NCBI RefSeq assembly: GCF_035474595.1
Contig: NZ_DATIND010000091.1
Coordinates: forward strand, 62,001-126,000
Direction of reading: 5' to 3'
DNA from: Longimicrobium sp.
Lineage (GTDB): Bacteria > Gemmatimonadota > Gemmatimonadetes > Longimicrobiales > Longimicrobiaceae
Length of the DNA: 64,000 nucleotides
The position numbers and the translations under genes were made by a program. The notes below the pieces were generated by a model. The model had not been told where the DNA came from and searched no databases. It was given only the letters and a program-made list of their open reading frames with translations. This document shows positions 55,502 to 64,000 of this stretch, piece by piece. The first letter of the stretch is position 1; every line of letters starts with the position of its first letter.

Positions 55502-56250
55502 TCTCCGACATCCACGCCAACCTCCCCGCGCTCGACGCCGTGCTGGCCGATATCGCCGCACGCGCGGACGTCGCGGCGACGTACCACCTGGGCGACCTGG
55601 TGGGGTACGCGCCGTGGCCCAACGAGGTCGTCGACCGCATCCGCGCGGCGGGGATCGCGGGCGTCTGCGGGAACTACGATTCGACCGTCGCCCTGGGCGC
55701 GCCGCACTGCGGGTGCCGGTACGAGGATCCCGTGCAGGAGGGGCAGTCGCACGAGAGCTACGCCTGGACGCACGCCCACGTCACCGAGGCGACGCGCGGA
55801 TTTCTCGGCGCGCTCCCGTTCCGCATCGACGTGCGCCCCGGCGGCGGCCACACGCCGGGGGCGACGGTCGTCCTCGTGCACGGCACGCCCACGCTGAACA
55901 CGCTGTACTGGACCGAGGACCGCGACGACGGCTTCTGCCGGAAGATGGCCGGGCACGCCGGCGCCCGCCCCGGCGACGTGATCTGCTTCGGGCACACGCA
56001 CAAGCCGTGGACGCGCGAGGTGGACGGCATCCGCTTCGTCAACACCGGCTCCGTCGGCCGCCCCAGGGACGGCGACTGGCGCGCCGGCTACGTCCTCCTC
56101 GACGTGGACGGCCCGTCATCCTCCGCCGAGTTCGTCCGCGTGGAATACGACGTCGACGCCGCGATGGACGCGATCCGCGCGAGCACCCTTCCCCACGCCT
56201 TCGCGGAGTACCTGCGCTCGGGCGGCAAGCCCGGCGTGGCGGCAATCTGA
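55486..56250 (+). CDS. Metallophosphoesterase (YfcE/MJ0936-like) of the ars cassette
   Basis: 254 residues. Metal-binding residues are in SDIHAN (Asp8, His10), GDLVGYAPWPNEVVD, GNYD and the late GHTHKPW plus NTGSVGRPRDGD. Such calcineurin-type phosphoesterases often accompany arsN2 in ars operons. The role there is unclear. The start overlaps arsN2 by 16 bp. Confidence 0.9.
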   Translation: MRYALISDIHANLPALDAVLADIAARADVAATYHLGDLVGYAPWPNEVVDRIRAAGIAGVCGNYDSTVALGAPHCGCRYEDPVQEGQSHESYAWTHAHVTEATRGFLGALPFRIDVRPGGGHTPGATVVLVHGTPTLNTLYWTEDRDDGFCRKMAGHAGARPGDVICFGHTHKPWTREVDGIRFVNTGSVGRPRDGDWRAGYVLLDVDGPSSSAEFVRVEYDVDAAMDAIRASTLPHAFAEYLRSGGKPGVAAI

Positions 56251-56269
56251 TCTCCCGGAAAACAAAAGC

Positions 56270-56340
56270 ATCACACGGAGGAAGTGGAGGGACCGGAGAA
56301 CCGCACGAGTTCTCCGTTTCCTCCGCTCCCTGCGCGTGAT
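56270..56340. repeat. 32-bp imperfect palindrome after the ars cassette
   Basis: ATCACACGGAGGAAGTGGAG (56270-) and the complement arm ending TGCGCGTGAT (56340) match over 32 bp with several mismatches. It is related to 8772-8831 and more distantly to the CACGCGGAG family. Confidence 0.75.
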
Positions 56341-56384
56341 GCGTTCTGTTCTGCCGTCCCTGGAGCGAGAATCAGCCGCCCGGC

Positions 56385-57653
56385 CTAGCGCTGCGACATC
56401 CGGCCGACGAGCGCCTCGAGCTCCGCCAGGCGCGCGTCGGTGGCGGCTTGGCGGTCGCGCAGGGCGGCCACCTCGGCGGTCAGGCGGTCGACCTCGGCCG
56501 CCTTGACGCGGAGCTCGGCGGTGCGCGCCTCCAGCGCCTTCACGGCCGCGAAGTTCACGCCGTCGATGTCGAGCAGGCCGATGGCGCGATTGTCGGTGCC
56601 CAGGCCGAACGCCGCGCGGAAGTCCTCGGCGAAGGGGCCCATGTGCCGCACCTGCGCCCCCTCGGCGATGTAGCTCCAGGTACCCACGGGAACGCCGCGG
56701 ATGCGCTCCAGCAGCTCCTCGCCGTCCACCACGCCGAAGTGGTCCTTCAGCGTGCGGCTGGACGAGCAGCTGAACACGCCCGAGCCGGCGGGAAGGTTGC
56801 ACCCGGTGGTGAGCGTCGCGTTGGTGCGGAAGCGGAAGCCGCCGGCCGCGCGCACCGCGAACTCGTTGTTCACGACGGACAGCAGCGAGTCGGTGGTCGA
56901 GGCGTCGCCGCGCACGAACGACCCGCTGTGCCCGTTCACCGAGGCGCGGTAGCCCAGCGCCATGGAGTAGTCGGCGTCGGCCGTGGTGCGGTAGCCCAGG
57001 GCCACCGAGCCCTGCCCGTCGGCGGTGTTGGTGAAGCCCATGGCCACGCAGGCGAACCCGCCGCAGCGGTTGCTGGCGCCGGCCACGAAGCCGATGGTGC
57101 CGCTCACGTTCACGTTGGAGCCGAAGCCCACGCCCAGCACGCTGGTGACGACCGCGCCGTCGCCGAACGCGAATGCGCCGTAGCCCTCCGCCCTGGTGTT
57201 GTTTCCGCCGGCCCACGAGTAGAAGCCGATGTAGGGGTCGTCCCACTGGTTGATGTCCACGCCGCCGGCGCGGAACGCGGCCTTGTACGGGTGCCACATC
57301 ATCCGCAGGCCCGCCCCGCTCTGCGGGATGTCGCCGATGCCGAGCGTGCCCAGCGCCGCCACGCCGCCGGCGCTGTCGACGAAGAAACGGTTGCTGATGG
57401 GGCTGCCGCTGCGCAGGCGCAGCAGGTAGCGCCCGCCGATCCCCAGGTCGGGGCTGGTGGCGGGCCAGGCGAAGCGCACGTGCGAGGCGGCCACGCAGGT
57501 GGCGTGCGTGTCGGGGGTGCCGATCCGGTACACGTTGCCGGTGGTGGGCACGTAGCAGGCGCGGATGGAGTCGATCTGGGCGGCGGCCGGGGCCGGGGCG
57601 GCGGCGGCCAGCGCCCCGGCGGCCAGCGTGGCGATCAGCAAGCGGTTGCGCAT
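56385..57653 (-). CDS. Secreted S74/YadA-head-like protein with chaperone domain
   Basis: 422 residues. A signal peptide (1-26, ending PAAAQ) is followed by beta-rich, YadA-head-like repeats (SVALGYRTTADADYSMALGYRASV, in parts) and then an S74-type intramolecular chaperone domain at about 300-380 with SSSRTLKDHFG, where Ser and Lys form the autoprocessing dyad in phage tailspikes. A C-terminal coiled coil (about 377-420) follows. It likely forms a trimer that cleaves its own tail. It is chromosomal and has no phage genes around it. Confidence 0.85.
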   Translation of the reverse strand: MRNRLLIATLAAGALAAAAPAPAAAQIDSIRACYVPTTGNVYRIGTPDTHATCVAASHVRFAWPATSPDLGIGGRYLLRLRSGSPISNRFFVDSAGGVAALGTLGIGDIPQSGAGLRMMWHPYKAAFRAGGVDINQWDDPYIGFYSWAGGNNTRAEGYGAFAFGDGAVVTSVLGVGFGSNVNVSGTIGFVAGASNRCGGFACVAMGFTNTADGQGSVALGYRTTADADYSMALGYRASVNGHSGSFVRGDASTTDSLLSVVNNEFAVRAAGGFRFRTNATLTTGCNLPAGSGVFSCSSSRTLKDHFGVVDGEELLERIRGVPVGTWSYIAEGAQVRHMGPFAEDFRAAFGLGTDNRAIGLLDIDGVNFAAVKALEARTAELRVKAAEVDRLTAEVAALRDRQAATDARLAELEALVGRMSQR

Positions 57654-57714
57654 CGAAGAGCCTCTGGAGTGGAAGGAATCCAGCTCGATGGGGGGGACTC
57701 TGCCCGGCGCGTGC

Positions 57715-58116
57715 TCAGGCGGCGGGGAAGAGCGCGTCGGCGTTCACCAGCACCAGCCGCAGCGCGGCCACTTCCACCGGGTCCGTTTCGGGCGCGCTGC
57801 GCTCCAGCGCGTTCAGCGTGCCGGTGGCGCCCGCGATGGCGTTGCGCACCGCGGCCGCGTCGCCCGAGCGCACGGCGTTGCCCAGCGCGGCGAAGGTGGC
57901 GTCCACGCCCTGGATCGCGCCGCCGGTGCCCAGGGTGGGGATCACGCGGCCGCGCGCGTCGTCCACCGCCAGCGCGAGCCCGGCCTTGAAGTCGAACGCG
58001 GCCGCGGTGACTTCGCCGGCGGGCTTCGCGGGCGGGGCCAGCGGCGTGGTGGGGGTGTCGGCGCAGGCGGCCAGCCCTGCGGCGACGAGAGGGACTGCCA
58101 GGGGACTTCGCTTCAT
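57715..58116 (-). CDS. Small lipoprotein of unknown function
   Basis: 133 residues. Lipoprotein signal with lipobox LAAC (Cys about 18), then a helical Ala-rich region (ATFAALGNAVRSGDAAAVRNAIAG). It follows directly upstream of the S74 gene on the minus strand and may be cotranscribed. ATG 58116 was chosen for the signal peptide. Confidence 0.75.
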   Translation of the reverse strand: MKRSPLAVPLVAAGLAACADTPTTPLAPPAKPAGEVTAAAFDFKAGLALAVDDARGRVIPTLGTGGAIQGVDATFAALGNAVRSGDAAAVRNAIAGATGTLNALERSAPETDPVEVAALRLVLVNADALFPAA

Positions 58117-58670
58117 GGCAACCTCCGCGGGTGGATGGGAGCCTCGCACGCGAACGTGGACGCGGTGTACGCGCGGCGGCCGATTCGGTGCGGCCGGAAG
58201 CCTGCCTGGCGTGCGCTCCGCGACGGAAGGTAAGCGGGGCTGCCGCGCTCGGCGGGCGGTGCGGGAGAGGGCCTGCCCGGTGTGGGGAGATCGGTCCGGC
58301 GCATCCCCGAACCGGCGGGTAATTGGCATTCTAGACGTGAACAGTCGTTCCGCAACAACTGTTTTTCATCCCCGAACCCATCATCTTTTCAGCCCTCAAT
58401 CGGATCGCATCATCCTCCATAGTCTCCGCTCTGAATCGGCGGGAGATATAGATCAAGGGCGGAATTTCGCAGGAAGATAGACGGAAGATGCAGGTGGGCG
58501 CGGAGAGGCCGCGTCACGATCACGCCGCGGCATTCCGGCCGCCGGAGAGCCCGATGTCCCCGGCGGCACGTCAAGTTGCGTGATGTGTACGAGCCGGGAG
58601 CGGACACTTTGTCCAGCGCCCTCCCGGCCGGCCGTCGATCACCTCGCCAACGGCTTCGGCGAATCTCCCT
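58117..58670. other. 554-bp gap, AT-richer patch without a gene
   Basis: The patch around 58320-58480 is less GC-rich than its surroundings and contains a possible minus-strand promoter for the lipoprotein gene (TTGCGG, 16 bp, TAGAAT near 58353-58331) and a 6-bp dyad AACAGT...ACTGTT. No repeat or ORF is credible. Confidence 0.5.
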
Positions 58671-61322
58671 TCACCGCAGCGGCAGCCAGTACGTCACCTT
58701 CAGCGCGAGGAAGTTGTCGCCGGGGGCGTCGAGGGTCTCCAGCAGCGAGCGGGGGCCCACGTGGGCGATGCGGTCGCGGTCGCCGGAGCGGTCCTGCTGC
58801 CAGACCAGGTACAGCGTGCTCCCCGGCCGCCACTCCCAGCGCAGCACCGCGTTGCTGCGGAACGAGCGCACGTTGAAGTCGTCCACCGTGCGGCTCTGCC
58901 CGTCGAAGCGTACCTCGGTGGACGTGCCGGTGCGGAGAACGCGCGTGGTGTCGCCGTCCAGCGGGCGCAGGGCGAAGGCGCGGGCGGCGGGGAGATCGCC
59001 GAAGTCGTGGTAGCGCCCGCTGCTGGCGAACGGCTCGGCGTACAGCTCCAGCGACAGGTCGGGCGTGAACAGGTACGTCAGCCGGAAGTCGGCCAGGAAC
59101 TCGCTGCGGTCCACCGCCGCGAACACGTACGTCCGCCCGAACGTTGCCGCCGGGCCGCCGTCGAAGGTGGCCACGTACTGGCGCGTGGAGGTGTAGCGCA
59201 GGTAGTTGGGCTCCACGGAGAGCTGCCAGCGCGGCGCGGGGCGCACGGAGAGGCGCCCGCTCAGCCGGTAGGTGACGGCGCGCTGGTCGTTCATCCCGTA
59301 GTAGACGCGGCCGCGCCACTGCAGCCGCGCCGCCGCGCTGTTCTGCAGCAGCCCGATCATCGCCCACGACCCCGGCGCCCCGGCCAGCGGCCCGCCGCGG
59401 GTGAGCGTCTGGCTCTGCACGGGAAAGGTGCGGAAGGCGGTGAAGGTGGTGCGCCAGAAGTTCTTCAGTGTCGCCTCGGCGTCGAACCACAGCTCCCCGT
59501 CCGTCATCACCCCGCCGCCGTTCCACTGGGCCACGGGGGTCACGTAGGTGGCCCAGCGGCGGAAGGGCCCGCGCGGCGTGGTCTCGCGGTAGCGCAGCTC
59601 GCCGTACACCTGGCGGAAGTCGGCGGAGGATTGCGACCCCGCGTCGTTCAGCTCGAAGCCGGCCGAGCGCAGGTCGCCGGCCACGGTCCACAGCCAGTGG
59701 CGGCCGCTGATCTTCTGCGCGGCCAGCGAGGCGGTGTAGCCGGAAAGCGTGGTGAGCGAGGGATCGTAGGTGACGTAGTCGGCGTCCGGGCGCTGGAGGT
59801 AGCGCGCGCTGGAGCGCTGGATGCGCAGGATGGCCAGCGAATCGCCCGCCACGTGGCTGAAGCCCAGCGCGCCGGTCACCTCGTACGTCCCCCCGCCCAG
59901 CCGCAGGTCCCAGTCCGCCGCGCCGGTGAGCGCGTCGCGGTCCAGCCGCGCCGCCAGCGGCGACCCGTCGCCGATGCCCCGGTGCACGCCGGTGAGGATG
60001 ACGCCCGCCGTCGACCCCGTTTTCCCCAGCTCCTGCTGCAGCCGGACCACGCCGTAGCCCGTCGGCGGCTCGACTTCGACGCGCCCGAACTCCCCCGTCT
60101 CCGCGTCGAAGGTGCGCGCCCGCTCGCGCGCCGTGACCGCGCCCAGCACGCCGACGGAGAGGCCGCTGGGGAGGCGGCCGGTAAGCTTCGCCGCGCCCAG
60201 GATGGTGCTGTTGGAGGGACGATCGACGAAATCGCCGTCGGCCAGCCCGTGTGGCGCCGCGCCGATGCGGCGCGAGTAGAAGTATCCCGCGCCGCCGCCG
60301 GAAAGAAGGCCGCTTCCCTCGGTGAAGAAGGGCCGCTTCTCGGAGAAGAAGGTTTCGAAGGCGGAAAGGTTCACCTCCGCCGGATCCGCCTCCACCTGCC
60401 CGAAGTCGGGGTTCACGGTGGCGTCCAGCGTCAGGTTGGGCCCCAGCCCCAGCTTCAGGTCGGCGCCGGCGCGCACCGTCTCCTCGCGCGGCGAGTGGAA
60501 GGGGTCGGCCGCGTCCACGCCCTGGCTGAACGACGCGCCGGTGGCCACGTACGGCGACAGCTCCACCCGCCGCCCGGGGCGCACCCCCGCGATCCCGTCC
60601 AGCTCCCCGAAGCGCGACGCCCACGCGGAGACGGACTTGGGGACGACGATCCAGTAGTCGTCCTCCTCCTTCTGCGGCATCCACCGCCGCACGTTCAGCC
60701 CCCACGCCTGCGCGTCGCCCGGGTTGAAGCGCAGCTGCGAGAGGGGGATGCGCATCTCCGCCGTCCACCCGGCGCTGTCGCGCGCCACCCGCGCCTCCCA
60801 CACGGGGTCGAACTGCGTGTCGCCGTCGTCGCTGTCGCGGGGGTGATACAGGTCGGTGCGCGTTCCGGCGGCGGTCACGCCGAAGGTGTAGGCGGTGCGG
60901 CGGTCGTGGTAGGTGTCCAGGGAAATGGCGATGAACTCGGCCGCGTCGGTCACGTCGCGGCGGCTGACCGGCGCCTGGATGCGCCCCGGCTCGCCCGACG
61001 CCATCCGCGCGCCCACGTACAGCGCGCGGTCGTCGTACACGAAGCGGACCTCGGTGCGCTCGGTCGCCGGCGTCCCCTCCCTCGGCTCCTTCTGCCAGAA
61101 GCCGGTGAGCACCGGCGCCGCCGCCCACGCCCCGTCGTCCAGCCGCCCGTCCAGCGCGGGCGCGCGCCCGTCGATCCTCATCGCCGCCGCGCGCTTCGGC
61201 GCCGTCGCGGCGGCGGTGTCGGCGTGGGCGGGGGATGGCGTCTCCTGCGCGTCCGCCAGCGCCGGGGGGAGGAGCAGGGGGATGAAGAGCGCCAGGGAGA
61301 TGGGGAGCGCGGCGCGGCTCAT
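58671..61322 (-). CDS. DUF5916 outer-membrane-type protein with N-terminal carbohydrate-binding-like domain
   Basis: 883 residues. Signal peptide (1-25), then a CBM9-like domain (about 45-210: LDGRLDDGAWAAAPVLTGFWQKEPREG in parts, RFVYDDRALYVGARM). The DUF5916 region includes FGQVEADPAEVNLSAFETFFSEKRPFFTEG in parts (EKRPFFTEG). The remainder is rich in alternating beta strands and ends with a C-terminal aromatic (LKVTYWLPLR), suggesting a beta-barrel. Such proteins are common in Bacteroidota and Gemmatimonadota; function unknown. It overlaps the repeat-protein gene by 4 bp (ATGA). Confidence 0.88.
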   Translation of the reverse strand: MSRAALPISLALFIPLLLPPALADAQETPSPAHADTAAATAPKRAAAMRIDGRAPALDGRLDDGAWAAAPVLTGFWQKEPREGTPATERTEVRFVYDDRALYVGARMASGEPGRIQAPVSRRDVTDAAEFIAISLDTYHDRRTAYTFGVTAAGTRTDLYHPRDSDDGDTQFDPVWEARVARDSAGWTAEMRIPLSQLRFNPGDAQAWGLNVRRWMPQKEEDDYWIVVPKSVSAWASRFGELDGIAGVRPGRRVELSPYVATGASFSQGVDAADPFHSPREETVRAGADLKLGLGPNLTLDATVNPDFGQVEADPAEVNLSAFETFFSEKRPFFTEGSGLLSGGGAGYFYSRRIGAAPHGLADGDFVDRPSNSTILGAAKLTGRLPSGLSVGVLGAVTARERARTFDAETGEFGRVEVEPPTGYGVVRLQQELGKTGSTAGVILTGVHRGIGDGSPLAARLDRDALTGAADWDLRLGGGTYEVTGALGFSHVAGDSLAILRIQRSSARYLQRPDADYVTYDPSLTTLSGYTASLAAQKISGRHWLWTVAGDLRSAGFELNDAGSQSSADFRQVYGELRYRETTPRGPFRRWATYVTPVAQWNGGGVMTDGELWFDAEATLKNFWRTTFTAFRTFPVQSQTLTRGGPLAGAPGSWAMIGLLQNSAAARLQWRGRVYYGMNDQRAVTYRLSGRLSVRPAPRWQLSVEPNYLRYTSTRQYVATFDGGPAATFGRTYVFAAVDRSEFLADFRLTYLFTPDLSLELYAEPFASSGRYHDFGDLPAARAFALRPLDGDTTRVLRTGTSTEVRFDGQSRTVDDFNVRSFRSNAVLRWEWRPGSTLYLVWQQDRSGDRDRIAHVGPRSLLETLDAPGDNFLALKVTYWLPLR

Positions 61323-62329
61323 GGCTGGCTCCGCGCCAGCCAGATGGCCACGCGCGAGCGGTCGCCGTCGCTGGCGATGCCGCGCATGGTGTCGAGCAGC
61401 GCCGCCCGCACCTCGCCGTCGCCCAGGTGCGCGGCGGGAACGGACATCAGCACCCGCGACTTGTCGCCGTCGCTGGCGATGGAGCGCGCGGTGCGGATCG
61501 CGGCGACCACCACGTCGCGGCGGGCGCCGGAGCGCGTGAGGGCGGCGATCAGCACGCGCGACTTGTCGCCGTCGCTGGCGATGCGGCGCGTGGCCGCGAA
61601 GAAGGCCTCGCGCACGGCCGCGTCGGCCAGCGGGTCGCGCGCGGCGGCGCGGACCAGCAGCGACGACTTGTCGCCGTCGCTGGCGATGCGCGCCGAGGCC
61701 TCGAGCATCGCCGCCATCTCCTCGGCGCGGATCGCCGGGCGCTCCAGCAGCGTGGCCAGCACGGAGCGCTTGTCGCCGTCGCTGGCGATGCGGCGGCCGG
61801 CCTCCTCCAGCGCCTCGGCGGTGTCGCCGGGGCGCAGGCCGGGCTGGCGCAGCAGCGCGGTGAAGTACGCGCGCTTCGCCCCGTCGCTGCTTATGCGGCG
61901 CGTCTCCTCCAGCACCGCCGCGGTCCCGCCGCGGCGGTAGATGCGGGCCACGCGCGCCTCGGCGTTCACCCCGCTCTCGCGCACCAGCTCGAGCATCGCC
62001 GCGCGGATCCACGCCTCGTCGCCCTCGCCCGGCGCCGTCTCGCGCCCGTCGCGGAAGAAGCGCCGGCGCACGCCGCCGCCGTCGTCGCGGTATTCCACGC
62101 GGCGGTCCGGCGCGCCGGGGCGCTCCTCCTCCATCACCAGCCGCCCGCCGGGGCCGACGTACGCCAGCTGGTCGTCGTCGCCGAAGCGCAGCTCGCCGTT
62201 CACGTCGATCGTCATCCGCCGCCCGTCGTCGATCACCTCCGAGTGCATGCGCGTCCGCATCTGCCCCGCCGCGGGCCCGGCCAGCGCGAGCACCCCCAGC
62301 ATCGCCGCCCCGATCGACCGCATTCGCAT
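61319..62329 (-). CDS. Secreted protein with six tandem SDGDK repeats
   Basis: 336 residues. A signal peptide (about 1-22) and a small beta region (about 30-95) precede six repeats of 34-35 residues, each with the core ISSDGAK or IASDGDKxxVL near its start and a helical remainder (for example RIASDGDKSRVLIAALTRSG). The spacing of the core in DNA is 102-105 bp. The repeats look like helical solenoid units, but I do not recognise the family. GGGAGG lies just before ATG 62329. Its stop overlaps the DUF5916 start. The next upstream gene on the same strand carries related repeats. Confidence 0.85.
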   Translation of the reverse strand: MRMRSIGAAMLGVLALAGPAAGQMRTRMHSEVIDDGRRMTIDVNGELRFGDDDQLAYVGPGGRLVMEEERPGAPDRRVEYRDDGGGVRRRFFRDGRETAPGEGDEAWIRAAMLELVRESGVNAEARVARIYRRGGTAAVLEETRRISSDGAKRAYFTALLRQPGLRPGDTAEALEEAGRRIASDGDKRSVLATLLERPAIRAEEMAAMLEASARIASDGDKSSLLVRAAARDPLADAAVREAFFAATRRIASDGDKSRVLIAALTRSGARRDVVVAAIRTARSIASDGDKSRVLMSVPAAHLGDGEVRAALLDTMRGIASDGDRSRVAIWLARSQP

Positions 62330-62674
62330 CGCATCCTCCCAATCAGGTGGTGTCCCTCTGCTGATATTTCAGCACTTGAGACCGGCTGCCGCTCGCTCGT
62401 CCAACGATCCCCGGGTTCTGATACCGGATCTGGTAATCATCTGTGCGTAGCAAACGCATGGAGAGACGCCATCCTGAGGCCGGCCACACCGTCGTTGCCC
62501 CCACACGATCGGTTGCAGGCCGAAGGATCTGTGGGCGAGGTCGCACGTGCGCTTCCGGATTGCACGATCGATCTCCGAAATCGGTATCACCCTCTCATCT
62601 TCTTCAAATGCAGAAGAATCAGCACTTGCGGCGAAAGGACGGGGGAGACGGGCGAACCCGTCTCCCCCGTCCCG
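62330..62674. other. Intergenic gap between the two repeat-protein genes
   Basis: 345 bp without a credible gene. A terminator hairpin lies at the right end. The part near 62350-62460 is AT-richer and may hold the promoter of the 61319-62329 gene. Confidence 0.6.
62638..62671 (-). terminator. Terminator of the last gene
   Basis: A perfect 15-bp stem GACGGGGGAGACGGG (62638-62652 with 62657-62671) has a 4-nt loop, followed on the minus strand by CTTTCG. It is 4 bp past the stop at 62675. Confidence 0.75.
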
Positions 62675-64000
62675 CTACTGCGTGAACTCGCGGAGAATGC
62701 GGGCCATCCAGGCGCGCCCCTCCGGCTCGAACGCCACGGCGCGCCCGGCCACGGTGTACGTGCCGCGCGGCCCGCTCGCGGTGGGCACCATCTCGGCGCG
62801 CCGCGTGATCCCGTTGCGCGTCTCCTCCACCACCAGCCGCCCGCCGCGCCGGATCTCGCGGATGTCGGCCGCGTCGGAGCCGCGGACCACGTCGCGCGAG
62901 GTGATGGTCACATGGCGGCCGTCGTCGCTGGTCAGCGAGATGTCGGAGTTCCAGACGCCGTCGCTGTCGTGGTCGTGGATGGTGGTGGTCGTGGTCTGCG
63001 ACCCGGCCGCGCTCGCCGCCGGCTGCGCGGCCGCCGCGGGCCCGAGCAGAGCCGAGAGCGCCATCGCCCGGTCGCCCGAGTCGGCGATGGGGCGCGCCGC
63101 GGCCAGGTACGCGTCGCGCGCCGAACCCTCCACGCGCTGGCGCGAGGCGGCCGCCAGCAGCACGTCGCGCCGGTCGCCGGACGACGGAATCGACGCGGAC
63201 GCATTCAGCGCCGCCGTCAGCGCCTCGCGCGGGAGGCCGGGGCGGCTGACGACGTGCAGGAGGATGTCGCGCCGGTCGCCGCTGCTGGGGATCGCGCCGG
63301 TCGCGCCCACCACCTCCACCAGCTGCGCCGCGCCGAGCGACGGGCGCGAGAGCACGGCCAGCAGCACGTCGCGCCGGTCGCCGCCGCTCGCCATCGCCGC
63401 CGTCGAAGAGATCACCCCCGACACCGCCTCGGGCTGCTCGCCGGCGCGCGCGAGCACGGCCAGCAGCACCTCGCGCTGGTCGCCCGACGACATGGTCCGC
63501 GCGGCGCCGAAGAAGGCGGTGCGCACGCTGGCCGGCTGCAGCGGGTAGCGCCGCGTGAACTCCTTCAGCACCGAGCCCCGATCGCCGCTGGAGCCGATCG
63601 TCGACGCCGAGCGCAGCAGGAGCGCCAGGTCGCCCGTTCCCACGTCGGGGCGGCGCAGCACCGCCAGCAGCACCGCCGCCTTGTCGCCCGACGAGGCGAT
63701 GCCGTCGGCCGCGCGGATCACGTCGGCGTATCCCCCGCCCTCCTGCAGCATCTCCGCCATCTTCGCGGGCGGCACGTTCAACTCGCGCGCGAAGTACGTC
63801 ACCTTCTCGTTGAACTCCTGCACCCCGCCGGCGGTCGCGCCCGCGGCCGCCGCCGGCGCGTTCGGGACGGGAGCCGCCGCCGTCCCTCCCGTCGCCGCGG
63901 AAGCGGGAGCCGGCGGAGCGGGCGAGCCCGCGGGCGCCGCGCCGCCGGCCGGAAGCGCGCGGTCCAGCATCTCCCGCACGTTCCCCGCGATGCGCGCCAC
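62675..64000 (-). CDS. Protein with seven tandem SSGDR repeats (5' end outside window)
   Basis: At least 441 residues are visible, in frame to the window edge. An Ala/Pro-rich linker comes first, then a helical region (FNEKVTYFARELNVPPAKMAEMLQE) and seven repeats with core ASSGDK, GSSGDR, MSSGDQ, ASGGDR, PSSGDR, PSSGDR and ADSGDR. A C-terminal domain with DGVWNSDISLTSDDGRHVTITS resembles the beta region of the neighbouring gene. The repeats are related to the SDGDK repeats at 61319-62329. The missing N-terminus may hold a membrane or enzymatic domain. Confidence 0.8.
   Translation of the reverse strand: MARIAGNVREMLDRALPAGGAAPAGSPAPPAPASAATGGTAAAPVPNAPAAAAGATAGGVQEFNEKVTYFARELNVPPAKMAEMLQEGGGYADVIRAADGIASSGDKAAVLLAVLRRPDVGTGDLALLLRSASTIGSSGDRGSVLKEFTRRYPLQPASVRTAFFGAARTMSSGDQREVLLAVLARAGEQPEAVSGVISSTAAMASGGDRRDVLLAVLSRPSLGAAQLVEVVGATGAIPSSGDRRDILLHVVSRPGLPREALTAALNASASIPSSGDRRDVLLAAASRQRVEGSARDAYLAAARPIADSGDRAMALSALLGPAAAAQPAASAAGSQTTTTTIHDHDSDGVWNSDISLTSDDGRHVTITSRDVVRGSDAADIREIRRGGRLVVEETRNGITRRAEMVPTASGPRGTYTVAGRAVAFEPEGRAWMARILREFTQ

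Overview
This window is a high-GC, densely coded bacterial chromosome segment. Gene content and style suggest Gemmatimonadota, probably close to Longimicrobium: GC-rich codons with long spurious antisense frames, DUF5916 outer-membrane-type proteins, acidic Pro/Ala-rich proteins, short 7-8 bp intergenic tandem repeats, and a Cys-rich peptide with an LAVESF-type leader. The taxon is an inference. No plasmid, integrated phage, rRNA operon or CRISPR array is visible.

Layout. 1-8.7 kb: a truncated PpiD/SurA-like foldase, then a + strand run of TPR protein, aroQ, efp, accB, pilT, accC and comB, with a pilus retraction ATPase lying between the two acetyl-CoA carboxylase subunits. 8.9-9.5 kb: a DUF433/DUF5615 toxin-antitoxin locus whose toxin frame is broken. 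9.8-15 kb: a CaiB-type CoA transferase, an unusual PAS-PAS-GntR regulator, a Thr/Gly-rich lipoprotein and thiD. 15-20 kb (- strand): an M48 protease, a CHASE2 nucleotide cyclase with an extra secreted-type C-terminus, a small membrane coiled-coil protein and purine nucleoside phosphorylase. 20.2-25.2 kb: a Panacea-type antitoxin with a candidate toxin, dnaK and a DegP protease. 25.3-26.8 kb: a zinc-ribbon protein, an orphan Cys-rich RiPP-like precursor and two CAT-anticodon tRNAs. 26.8-36.9 kb (- strand): an FtsB-like protein, eno, nnr, small conserved proteins, yigZ, myo-inositol-phosphate synthase plus CDP-alcohol phosphatidyltransferase (phosphatidylinositol route), a YlbF-like protein, prmC, prfA and rpmE. 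37-44 kb: two mobile-element loci with ferritin-like, Gfo/Idh/MocA, SpoIID, hemL and yajQ genes between them. 44-53 kb: small proteins, an archaemetzincin, an ANTAR response regulator, a class A PBP, trxB and an ABC exporter. 53.6-56.3 kb: an arsenic methylation cassette (arsR, arsM, arsN2, metallophosphoesterase) with two ArsR-type operators. 56.4-64 kb (- strand): a secreted S74-type protein, a lipoprotein, a DUF5916 protein and two proteins built from a tandem repeat of about 34 residues with an SDGDK/SSGDR core.

The most unusual content is a pair of repeat-based mobile systems. (1) A 678-bp unit (37175-37852) has 57-bp near-perfect terminal inverted repeats around one gene, a DUF559 (Vsr-like PD-(D/E)xK) nuclease. 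Two copies of about 190 bp at 34.4 and 53.4 kb keep both ends but lack the gene, and a single end lies at 39.9 kb. (2) An IS200-like REP-associated transposase (RAYT) at 43.4 kb is flanked by inverted REP-like palindromes, with four more solitary REPs at 13.9, 39.7, 46.4 and 50.3 kb. Three further families of small palindromic or tandem intergenic repeats (ACTTAGG/ACTCAGC heptamers, CGTACTNN octamers, CACGCGGAG hairpins) occur across the window, mostly near 3' ends of genes.
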